The notes under the pieces are model-generated. The model did no database searches. It saw nothing but the letters and a program-made list of their open reading frames with translations, and was not told the DNA's origin. Below, one piece after another: positions 21,077-33,000 of a DNA stretch of 58,286 nt. The position numbers and the translations under genes were made by a program. Source of the stretch: Chrysochromulina tobinii (lineage: Eukaryota; Haptophyta; Prymnesiales; Chrysochromulinaceae). Positions within the stretch are counted from its first letter, which is position 1. Each line of letters starts with the position of its first letter. The stretch covers positions 1 through 58,286 of the forward strand of contig JWZX01003336.1 of assembly GCA_001275005.1 (NCBI GenBank), written 5' to 3'.

Positions 21077-24000
21077 CTGCTCGCGCTCAAAGAGGCGATC
21101 AGAGAGGCAATCGGAGAGGCAATCAGAGAGGCGATCAGTGAGGTGATCAATGGCCATCAAGTGGCACGCACCTGAACGCGGTCGAGCATCCGGTTGTGCA
21201 CGCTCACCGAGCGCAGGTAGTAGTCGAATTCGAGGGCGGGTACTGGCTGCGAGTGCGCGTAGAAGACAGCGAGGCGCCCCTTGAGCGCATGCTGCCCGTC
21301 CTTGCACACCTGATGAGGGGACCGCAATCAGACACGATCAGCCGCGAGCAGCCGCAATCAGCCGCAATCAGCCATCTGTTGATGGACGCAATCAGACACC
21401 ATCAGAGAATAGCGGCACACTTTCAGACGGCACCTGCCGTCCGTCCCCCGTACAAATTTGCCTCGTCGGTCTCGCAATCAGTCGCAATCAGTGGCCATCC
21501 ATCACCATCCATCACCATCAGGGGCACCTTTGCCTCCTTGATCTCGGCCACTTCCACACCGTCGATGTAGGTTCGCATCACGCCGGCGATCGCATCGACG
21601 ACGCACGAGATCGCATGCCAGCTCGTGGGCTCGCACCTGATTAGGGAGGCACTCGCACGCAATCAAGACCCCATCGAGATCGCACGAGATCTCATGAGAT
21701 CGTACGAGATCGTACGAGATCGTACGAGATAGCAGATCGTGTGCTCGCACCGTGGCGATGTCGCGTCTCCGAAGATGCCATGAGCTCCGACGCCCCCCTC
21801 GTCGTCCACGAAGAGCTGCGCGTCGTCATCGCCCTCCTGCGTCCAGTGGGCCCCGATCAGAGGTCATCAGAAGCTATCAGAGGACGTCAGAGGTCATCAG
21901 AGGTCATCAGAGGCCATCAGAGGCCATCAGAGGCCATCAGAGGCCATCAGAGGGCGTCAGAGGTCGTCAGAGGTCGTCAGAGGTCATCAGACGCCAACAA
22001 AGGCCATAAAAGGCCATCAGAGGCCATCAGAGACACTCAGAGGTCATCAGAGGCACTCGGAGGCAATCAGTAGCACTCACCTGCATCGCATTCCATTGAT
22101 CCCAGCCTGCCGTGCACAGGAGGCCACGCATCCGAACCGCCGAGAGCTTGCAAAAGAGGGTGGCCGTGTACTGGTTCAGGTGCAGGCCGCCCCCATTCTT
22201 GCGAAAGGGCACACGCAGCACCACGAAGGTGGAGCCGTAGCCCTTGTAACATGGGACCCGGGCCGAGCCCTGACGCACATACAGCCACTTGCCGCGCCCT
22301 TCCATCCACATCGGCGCGCCTTCCTGGGTACCTGATGAGGGAGGCCGTCAGGGGCAATCAGAGGCCATCTGCCACTCCTGGGTGCCTGATGAGGGAGGCA
22401 CTCGAGCCGCAATTCGGGGCATTCATGATGGTCTACATAGCTCCCGTGCCGTGAACGCGCCCTCCCCACAGCGTACCCAGCTCGCCGCGTGTGAAGTCGT
22501 AGAAGCAGCTCGTGCGCGTCGTGCGCGGGTTGAGGCCTTTGTGCAGTTTCGTCAATCGCATCCACCCAAAGTCGGACTCGAGCATGTGCGCCTCGAGGTG
22601 CTTGCGTGCCTGCTTGGCGAGCGTTGCAATCAGTCGCAATCAGTCGCAATCGGTCGCAATCAGTCGCAATCAGTCGCAATTAGTCGCAGTCAGTCGCAAT
22701 CAGGGGCACTCGCCTGCTCGGCGAGCTCCGCCTCCGTCCGCACGAGCGCCGTCTCGAGCGCTCGTTCCGCTTCGAGCTGCGACGAGAGCAGTGATTGCAG
22801 CTCCACCTCTCCCTTGGGTATCACACGCGTCTGAGTGCGTCTGATGACGTCGGATTGCAGCTCCGCCTCTCCCATGGGCGCCATGTCGAGCGGCGCGGCG
22901 GCGAGTGCGACGACGTCGTCAGGGTTAGTCTCGGGCGAGGCGAGCAGCTCGATGAACTCGGAGTACGTCAGGTGAGGCTCATGCCCAATCGCACGCACGA
23001 AGAAGAGCACGTCGCGTGGCGTGACGCCGGGCACCTGATGAGGAAGGCAATCAGAGGTCATCAGAGGTCATCTAAGCACGTCGCGTGACGTGACAATCAG
23101 AGGTCATCAGAGCCCATCGAGCGGCACTCACCTGTAACCACTCAAGCGCGCCGTACACCTCCGCGAGAGAGAGTAGGCCGTTGCGATCGTAGTCGAACAT
23201 CAAGAACGCGTCGTGCAGCTGCAGGCCGCGTTGCAGGATCGCCTCGCGCACGCGTACCTGTGGGGAGGAGGAGGTCAGGGCGCCGTGGTGAGCGTATGCA
23301 TGCATTCGAGCGCAATGCCTCTCGCTGCGGCCGATCGCCTCGTCCCCAACGCGTACCGCCTGGGCACGCTGTAGCAGCATCGACCATTCATCATCGAGTG
23401 TGAACAGCTTCGCGACGGGCGTCTGCTCCCAACGCTTGGCGAGCCGCCGACGACACGCGACGATCGTGTTGAAGTAGAGCCGGCGCTGCACCGGCGGCGC
23501 CGGCAGTGAGCGCAGCAGCACCTGCATGCAATTGAAGGGGGCCATCAGCATGCAATCGGGGGAGCATCATCATGCAATCGGGGTCCATCCGGGCTAGAGC
23601 ACACATTGAGCTCATCGGGGCGGAAGTGCATGGAAGAGTCAAAGAATCGGAACGACGTGTGGGAGACGGTGCATTGGTATGCGGAGGCTGTGGGGAAGTT
23701 CGGGGTGCAGTCGAAGACGGCGTCGTGCGCAGGGATGCAGCGCAAGGCGATCGCGACGTCGGCCCCCGGGATGAGTGGTTTGCCCTGGCGCATGTGCAGG
23801 ATGCATCGGACCGTCTCGGCCTCGGCGAGGGAGAGGAGCACAAAGTAACGACCTCCATCCTCGAGGCGATACGCTCCGGATGTGAGGACCTGATGAGGGG
23901 CGCAATTGAATGCACTCAGAGACGATCAAAGGCGATGCGCTCCGAACGTGAGGGCCTGATGAAGGTGCACTCCGCGCTCATCGTCGCTCATCAGAGGCAA

Positions 24001-27000
24001 TCGGTCGCAATCAGTTCGATCTCCCCGAGCGAGCACTGATCGAAGTTGGTCGACGGACAGCGAGCTACGGCCACCGCTCGCGCTTCGCATGAGCTCGTTC
24101 AGCTCGGCTTCCGTCAGCGATGCATCCTCCGCCGCCCGCAGCGCCTCTCGCAGTGCATGCGCCCCCGTACTGGCCGTTGCCACTCAGGTCCAGGAGCGCG
24201 AGCGCCTTACGCAAGCGCGCCTCCTGCGCGGATGAGAGGGAAGCACTCAGGGACACACTGTGGCAATCAGGTACCATCGGGTGCACTCAGGTGCACTCAG
24301 TGGCGCACTCAAGTACCATCAGGTGCACTCAGGTGCACTCAGGTGCACACTCAGTGGCAATCAGAGGCACTCAGTGGCACTCGCCTGCTCGGAAGAGAGT
24401 GTGCGCGCGAGCGGGGAGGTGCGCCGGAGCTGCGCGACAGACGGCACCCACTCGAGCACCATGACAGCATTCTTCAACCGTCGCTCGCCCATCCATTCGA
24501 GATTGAAGTGGTTACGGCTGATGGCCAGACTTGGCGGGAAGGGGAGCGGCGCGCGCGAGTGCACACGAAACTCACTTGCCGGGTAGAACGTGCCGTCGCC
24601 AAAGAGTGGCAGCGCCCAACACGGCGCCCTCGAGGCTCGGGCGGCGGCCGTGCTGACGGTGGCGGCGTCGGCGGCGTCGGCGGCATCCGTTTTGGGCAGC
24701 TGGCCGAGCGTACAGAAGGCCCATCGCCGGGGCTCCTCGCCGTCGCGTTGGTACGCCATGTCGACGTAGCGCTCCATCTCGATCTCTTGCTCCTGCTCCT
24801 GCTCCTGCTCCTTCTCTTGCTCCTGCTCGCGGCACTGCTCGGTCTCGATGTCCGAGACGCCGCTGCTCGAGTTGAGCCCGGAGGAGATCGGAGGAGATCG
24901 GAGGAGATCGGAGGAGATCAGAGGAGATCAGAGGCAGTTTGGGGCCATCGAAGGCGCTCAGGCACTCAGGGGCACTCAGTGGCACTCGATGGCAATGAGA
25001 GGCAACTAGAGGAAGTGAATGGCACACTCCGGGACGCTCGCCTGTTCGAGTCGGAGACCATGGAAAGGATGCGCGCGCGTCGAGAGATGTCCTCCTCCGA
25101 GCAAATGAACGGGAGAAAGCGAGCGCAGTGCTCCTCGAGCACCTTGGCAAACGAACGATGGCGCGGCACGCTCGCCAGGACACTTGTGTCCACCGGCTCC
25201 ACGAAGGTGCGTAGGGCGCGCCGTAGCCGCTCTGGCAACCCGTCGTCCGTGGCAGGCTGAGACGGCTGGGGTGTTGCAATGGCCGACTGCACTGGCTGCC
25301 CGTCGGGCTGCTGCCCCTTCGGTGGCGATCCTTTGGCCGCCGGCTGCGGCGGATGCCCTTTGGCCGCCGGCTGCGGCGGATGACCCTTTTGCGCCGACTT
25401 GGGTGCCGATCCCTTGCTTGGCAGCTGTCCTGGATCCGGTGCTTGGGGCGGCGGGCTGTGCGGGCGGGGCGGCGGCAGCCGCTTGGCCGGCTGCGCTTCC
25501 GGTGCGGCGTGTGGCGAAGCCGCTTCTGCCGCCCCTTCGTCTGACGCAGCCTGCTTGGCAAGCTGCTGGGGCTGCTGGCGCTGCCATGCCTCCTCGGCGC
25601 ACAGCAGGTCGCGCAGCTCGATCGCCTGATGAAGGAGGTCATCCGAGCTCATCAAGGCCAACCAGCGGCCATCAAGGCCAATCAGGGGCGCTCACCTCGA
25701 AGAAGACACGCGAGTTGCGCTTGGTGAGCCCGTTCGACTCACACATGTCGATCAGCTTCGTCAGCTGTGGAAGCTCGCGCAGCCCGATGGCCTGACGAAG
25801 CTCATCCTCGCATTTGGAGCGCGGGCCGAAGGCGGCCTCCCAAGGAAAGTGGCACCATGGCTGCTCAAAGGCGAAGGGATCGCGTCGGAAGGAATGGAGA
25901 GGCATTCGTGCACCATCAGCGACATCAGGGGCGATTTGTGGCACTCAGAGGCACTCAGAGGCCATCGGGGCCATTTCAGAGGCACTCAGAGGCCATCGGG
26001 GGGAATGGGGTGGCATTCAAGTGGCACTCAGAGGCCCTCTGACCTGCTCAGCGGGGAAGAGGTCCATGGGCACGTTGAGCTTCGCGGCCCGTTCTGTTAT
26101 GACGAGCCGCTCCTCGAGCAGCTCCTTCTCGAGGTCGCGGGTCTTCTGCGCGAGTCGACGCTCGAGAAGGATCACCTTTTGCTCCTGGGGCTCAAGCTGT
26201 TTGCGCCGCTCAAAGTGCTCGCACACGGTGTGCACCCAGCGCAGCAGCAGCCTCTCTGCGCGGGAGATGAGCATCTCGTTCGCCTTCTTGTCTTGCTGGC
26301 TCGACGAAACTCTGAGGTCCTCTTTTGGGCCGCGCTTGGCACTCGAAGGTGGAGATGGCACACCGAGCACGTCGCTGCTGTCGATCTCGTCCTCGTCGTC
26401 CTCGTCGTCCTCGTCGTCCTCATCCTCGGCGTCGTCCTCATCCTCGTCCTCGTCCTCGTCCTCATCCTCGTCCTCGTCTTCCATGTCCTCTTCAAAATCG
26501 AACAACTCCTCCTCCTCTTCTTCGTCCTCGTCCTCGTCCTCGTCCTCCTCCTCGTCCTCCTCCTCCTCCTCCTCCTCCTCCTCCTCCTCCTCAGCATACC
26601 TCGGCGCCCTCCGAGCACCTCCTCGGCGCTTCTGGAGTACCGGACGCATCACCTGGGCACGACGCTTGATGGAGAAGCCGTTGCTGCGCGTGAGCCCCCC
26701 GGTGCGCCCCCCCCCGGTGCGTCCTCCTCCCTTGCGTGCTCTGCGCGAGTTTCCAAATTTGGACGAGGCTCCATGGCGCCTCTCCTCCTCACTTTCATCT
26801 TCACTGCCCTCACTCACACCCCTGCCTCCCTTGGCACCACCCTCGTCGTCGTCGTCCTCCTCCTCCTCCTCCTCCTCTTCGTCGTCGTCGTCGTCCTCCT
26901 CGATCGTGGTGTCACCGCCATCGCTCCCGCTCTTGCCAGCGTCGCTCGTCTCGCGTGACGAGAGTGCCTCCTCCTCAACGAGCTTCTCGACGAGCTCCTT

Positions 27001-30000
27001 GACGCCCTCTAAGCGCAATGCTGTCCGCACTTTGCGAACCTGTCGCGCGGCGCCCACATGCTGCCATCAGTGACACCCCTCCCTCGCAATCCCTGCAAGG
27101 CACTCAATAACACTCCGATGCAGTCCGAGGCACTCCGAGGATCAGAGGCAATTTGAGCCAAGGAGCGCACCTGCGCAGCCGTGACGCTCCCCAACTTCTC
27201 GCCCACAAACCCCTTGAGCAACCCTGGAGAGCGAAGGTACTCGAGCGCCAGCCGCGCGCTCGGCTGGCATGTGATCATCTCGACCGCGACCGACTCGTGT
27301 CCGTGGGAGCGCTTGAGAGCGAAGACGGCCTGCTCGCGCCGTACCTGATGAGGGAGGCGCTCAAGCCGCGATCAGTCGCAATCAGTCGCAATCAGCCGCA
27401 ATTCGGGCATTCATTCACAGGCGATCACGGCCTGCTCGCGCCGTACCGACGCGCCCGCCTCCCGCGCTGCCTTCATCACGGACTTGATGAGGGTCGGCGA
27501 GATCCCATCTGGCGGCTCGTCGCGGTCGAGGACCTCATCAAGCTCCTTCTGTGCCACTTGGAGCTCCTTCTTGAGAGCATCGTACTGCTTCTTCTTGGCC
27601 GTCAGCTCCGTAGAGAGCTCGTGATAGCCCGCCGCGGCGACGATCCACTCACACAGGTACGCGCACAGCTGCGAGCCCGCCCGGAAGCGATGCCCCTTGG
27701 CGTTCTGCGCGAGGTGGTCGGCGAGCCCTTTGACCTTTGACCAATCCTCCGGCTTGGTGCGCCCCTCGTTAATCTCCAGCTCGAGGCCGCGCACAGCCGC
27801 GTAGAACTTGTCCCATACCTGATGAGGGAGGCACTCGAGCCGCAATCAGCCGCAATCAGCCGCAATCAGCCGCAATCAGCCGCAATCAGCCGCAATCAAC
27901 CGCAATCAGCATGCAATGAGGGAGGCACTCAAGCCGCAATTAGGGCATTCATCAAGGCGATCACGGCGTCCCATACCTCGCGCTTCATCGGGTTCATCCA
28001 GCTCGCCGCAGCCTTGAACACGTCGCTCTCCTTGGCGAGAGCGTCCGAGTTGAGCATGAGCAGCAGGGCGGTGAGAGCTGCCTTAAAGAGGTCGTCGCCC
28101 ATGTTGCCGGAGAGCGCCGTGTTGAACGTATACCGGTCGTTCAGGTAGCTCACCTTCGTGCGCATATCGTCGCGCTTGGCGGAGGCGGCTGCTGAGGAAG
28201 CTTCGAGATCTTTATGGAGGATGAGCAGGAACTGCTTGAGTCGATAGACCTTCTGCTGTTGCCCTTGAGCTGCTGCTCCTGCTGCTCCTCCGCATTCGCC
28301 TGAGGAGGGAGGCCATCAGAGGTCATCAGCGGTCATCAGCGGACATCAGAGGTCATCAGAGGTCATCAGAGGTCATCAGAGGTCACCAGAGGTCCATCAG
28401 AGGTCATCAGAGGTCCATCAGAGGTCATCAGAGGTCATCAGCTCCTCCTCCTCGGCACTCGCCTTCTGCGCCGCCTCATCCACCTCTTTCGCCGCCTCCG
28501 CCACCTTCTTCGCCGCCTCCGCCGCCTCCGCCGCCTTCTTCGCCGTCGCCTCCTCCCTCGCCGCCTCCGCCGCCTTGTCCGCAGCTGCCTTCACCTTCTT
28601 GCCCTTCGCCGCAGCCTTCCCCGCCGCCGTCGCCGCTGCCCTCGCCGCCGCCGCCTTCGCCGCCGCCTCATCCGCCGCCCTCTTCGCGGCATCTGCCGCC
28701 GCCGCCGCCGTCTCCGCCTCCTTCTGCACCTCCAGCGAGGGGTACTTGGCGGCCATCTGCAGCACGCCCCGCAAGTCCTCCTCGATTGCATGCAGCCCGC
28801 ACAGGTCGCACAAGCACTCACACGCGGTTTGCATCGCCACGGTGCACGCATGCTGTTCCACTCTCATACGCGCCTCCTCACGCGCCAGGTCGTGCTGCAG
28901 CACCGCCGCTGCCCACTGGCGCAGCGCCGCTGCCACAGGCTCCAGCTCGGGCGGCGGCGCCGGCTGCTCGAGATAGCGCCGCAGCCGGCTCGGCGCCGTC
29001 TTGGGCACCGCGTCCAAATCGAGCGAGAGCATGCGGCGAATCAGCGCACTGGAGGATCCTAATTTGGATCCTAACTTGGATCCGAATTCGGCTTCAGATT
29101 TGGACGCGCTCGACAAGGCGCCATCTTGGGCGCGTGACGAGACGCGCATCAGGCGGTTCTGTACGGACGCAAAGTCGGGCTTCGTGTCGAGGAGCACGGC
29201 CACGGCCTCGACAGCCGCTCGCAACGGGTCGGACGGAGTGTCGGTGGTGCGCATCTCCTCGAGCGCCGTCTCGGGCAGCTGGCCAAGCGCCGTCTTGGCG
29301 GTCTCGAGCTCAGTGAGCGCCTGCTGCAGCGCCGCCTCGGTCGCACGCGCCGGCTGCGGCTCCATGATGAAGTCCTCGATCTCGGCGATCTCGGACGGGC
29401 GGAGCTTGGCGAGCTTGGCGGAGATATGGCCCAACTGCTTCTCGAGCGGACGGAGCGCGTGCATCAGCTCGTGGAGCTTCCCACGCTCTTTGTGCGCCTG
29501 TTCACGCTCCTCCCCGAACTCCTTCTCCTTCTTCGCCTTGGCTTTGAGAGAGCTCGAGCAGGCGTATGCGATCTCGAACAAATCTCGCGCCTCGCGCGTG
29601 ATCGTGTGCCCCTCGGGCGAGATGAGCACCACCTGATGAGGTACGCAATCAGTCGCAATCAGCACCAATCAGCTCGCCTTGCGCGTGATCTTGTGCCCTC
29701 AGGCGAGACGAGCAAACAGACGAGCAATCAGACGAGCAAACAGACGAGCGATCAGACGAGCACCTGTGTCGAGCTCGCGTCGAGCTCAAATAGTTGACGA
29801 AGCCGCGCGCGCCTCTGCGTGTGTGTGAACGGGATGGCTAGCCACGGCATCTCTCGGAAGCAGGCGGTGAACTCCTCGCTTGAGCTCGCGGACGAGATCG
29901 CGATCACCTGATGAGAGAGGCGATCAGTCGCTATCAGTGGCACTCATCGGCCATCTTTGGGACGTTCAGCCGACGAGATTGCGATCACCTCAAAGTCGCG

Positions 30001-33000
30001 GTCGGCACGGCCCTCGTGCACCTCCCGCAGTGCACGCAACACGTCCCCCGACTGGTCCCCCGAGTGGCAAAAGTAGAGCCCCAGCGCCTTCCCGTCCAGC
30101 TTGGCACGGCCCACCGCCCCTTCTCGATTCGAGAGGAAGGCCTCGCCCAACGCCTGATGCACGTAGGACGCGGCCACCTCTTTTGGCACTCTGAAGAGCG
30201 TGTGGCCCGCGAGGAGCTGCTCGTGAGCGCGCTGCCGCCAGATGTTGCACAGGTTCTGATGGCAAAGCTGGTCAAACTGAACCCGCTCGCTCTTCATGGC
30301 ATTGATCACGAGCCATGCTGCCACGTCGCGCAGCATGCGTTGCAGCTGCGCGCGCGTCGTCGTGGCCGCAGGGCGCGCCGTCATGGGCAGCGCCGCGGGC
30401 GGTAGGGTTTCGTCACGATTGAGCGCCGTCATGGGCAGCGCCGCGGGCGGCAGGGTTTCGTCACGCTTGAGCGCTGCCACGAGCACATTCGTCTCCGAGT
30501 CGATGTGGCCAGCCTTGGCGAGCTGACGACCCATCAGCTCGAGCACCTGGCCATCAGAGGTCATCAGAGGCGCAAACAGAGGAGTGAGGAGCAAACAGAC
30601 AGGCAAAAAAGGGGCCGTCAGAGGTCATCAGAGAGGCCAGCAGCGGATGAACACCTCGGGGATGATGAGGAGCGTAATTTGTTGGCCGTCAGAGATCCCA
30701 CGCATCCGAAAGGCGCCTTGTGCGAGGTCACGGAAGACCTGCCAAATAAAGGATATCATTAGGGGATATCGTTAGGGAGGTCATTAGCATCCAGAGAGCT
30801 TAATATTAGGGAAGGTCATTCGGGGAGGTCATTCGGTACTCACCATATCCTTGCCAAGCGTGAGGGCGGCTCTGGCCGAGAGGCAGTGCTTGATGTCCAT
30901 GCCGGTCGTGTGGATCTGGTCGTAGAAGGCGAAGCGCTGCTCGACGGCGATGCCGCACTGCGAGAGCTTGAGCACGCGCCCAGTCGCCCGGACCAGAATC
31001 ATCTTCTCATCATTCTCGTCGAGAAAAACGACACCCTCGCACCTAAATAGGGATGCACTTGCACGCCATCAGAAGCCATCAGAGGCAATCAAGGACAATT
31101 CGGGGCCTTCGCACCAGCGGCCTAATCCATTGGCGAGCAGATAGCGCGAGGCCATCACAGGCAATCAAGGACAATTGGGGGCCTTCGCACCAACGGCCTA
31201 ATCCATTGGCGAGCAGATAGCGCGAGGCCATCACAGGCAATCAAGGACAAATGGGGGCCTTCGCACCAACGGCCTAACCCATTGGCGAGCAGATAGCGCG
31301 CAACGGCTCGATTGGAGAGACCAGTGATGAGCGCCCCCGTGTCGATGAGCGCATGCAATCGGGGCTCGGCCGAAGCCACGTGGCGCAGCAGTGACGAGAC
31401 CGTCCAGCCCACGCGCGCAATCTCGACGCTCACCACGTCGGGGTCGGTGAGCACGTGGAGCATCTTACCATCGGAGCCCTTTTCGTACCCGCACCGGCCC
31501 AGGTCGAGCGGCAGCAGGTCCGAGGGCGTGCCGCTGAACCCGATGCGCTGGCCAAAGAGCATCTCGCCACCGAGGTCCTGGCCCGAAGCGGAGAGCTTGA
31601 GCAGCTGGTGCTGCATGAAGGACGGGAAGACGACCTGCTCGAGCAGCCAGTGCAGGCACGCGGGCAGCTTGCGCAGCAGCTCGTACAGCTTATTCATCTG
31701 CTCGTCGTTCGACTGCTTTAGGAGCCAGAGAGGCACGACCACACGCTCGTCCAAATTAGGATCGTCGTCCATCTCGACGACGGGCGCCGTGTCGGCGTCG
31801 GTCGCGCCCGCCCCGGCGCTCGCCACGGCGCCCGCCGCCGTGCCGACACCGCGCTGTGCTGAGCGCCCCTTGATCAGCCCACCCGCTTGACGAACCCACG
31901 ACTCGTACAGCAGCGAGCTCTTTCGTAACGGAAACGGACCCACTTCCTTTTCAAAGTCGGCGCGCAGCAGTGCGATCACGTCCTGCTCGAAGTCCACCTT
32001 GCGCAGCCCCTCGTACCGGTAGGCGAGCACCGTGAGACCTATGATGATGTCCGGGTGCGCAAACTCGGAAGCGCGGCTTGGTACGTCCTTCCCGACGAAG
32101 GGGATCGCGAGCTTAAATCTCGATCTCGGCATGTGAGGTTCGGTCTTTAGCAGCCGCTCGTACTCATGCGTCGAGAGCAGCCCGAAGCTCACCCGATCAA
32201 TCTTTTGCAGCGTGTGCGGCAGAAAGGTGCGCAGCCACTCGGTTGCCAAATTTAGCATCTTGAACGCCTTCGGGTCGAGTCGCGCCTCCATGTACGCCAG
32301 CAGCCGCTCGAAGGCGCGCGCGCTGGACGCTGATTGCCTTTGATGGTCGGCTGATTGCCCCTGATGAGGGCCGGCCGCTGCTCGGGCCGCCTCCCTCTTG
32401 GCGGCCGCCTCAAGCACCCAAGGCTCCCATTCGGTGTCTGCGAGCACATCGCCCTTGCCCGTAACGTACGCCTCGATCTGCTCGATCGCCAGCCCGGCGA
32501 CGTGGTTCGCCTCGAGCCAGAGCATCATCCACTGAGCCATCACGGGGCGCATGCATTCATGGTACCACTCGACGTTGAGCAGCACCAAATGGGGCGATCG
32601 CTGCAGCGCGCGCTTCGCGTAGCCACTCTCGATCACGCTCTGCAGCTGCTCCAAGATACGGTGCGCGCGACCCGACTGGTGGAAGGGCACGGCCATCGAC
32701 TGGCGTTCGACAAAGAAGACGGCGTCGAGGCAGTGGATGGCGCAAGTCCAGCGCTCAGGGCTGAAGTCGAGAGGGTGCTTGGCGCCGATAGGAAAGTTGA
32801 GCTCCGCCTTCAGTGGGTGCAACAGCAGGTCGACTTCGTCCATGATCAGGCAACCCGACTTGAAGAGCTTGATAACCCGAGCGAGGGCTCGCACGTCGTG
32901 CTCAATGGAGCGGTCGACGAGCTGCCCGTTGGGCTCGACCATCATCTCCATCTTCTCGAGCAGCTTGAGCTGCAACGACTTGATCGTGGACGCGGTGCAG

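Noticed and set aside
21434-21470. Possible 37-nt mini-exon (DEANLYGG) within the LamG-like domain 2
   Set aside because: Including it breaks the otherwise perfect phase chain, whereas skipping it joins EIKEAK to VCKDGQ in frame. It may be a diverged exon-edge copy.
21841-22080. Regular short repeats (gaggtcatca units) resembling a CRISPR array
   Set aside because: The units are contiguous 10-mers without spacers, lie inside spliceosomal introns, and recur as the body of family-A introners in several genes.
27447-27818. Dynein heavy-chain stalk fragment
   Set aside because: The C-x(n)-W-x(n)-Y-H plus coiled-coil pattern resembles the stalk base, but no AAA modules or P-loops of dynein surround it.
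28300-28458. GC donor at the exon 31 end (AAG|GCGAGT)
   Set aside because: It lines up with the exon-edge duplication, but the frame downstream would end quickly. The GT four bases on (GCGA|GTGCC) keeps phase 1 and the conserved continuation.
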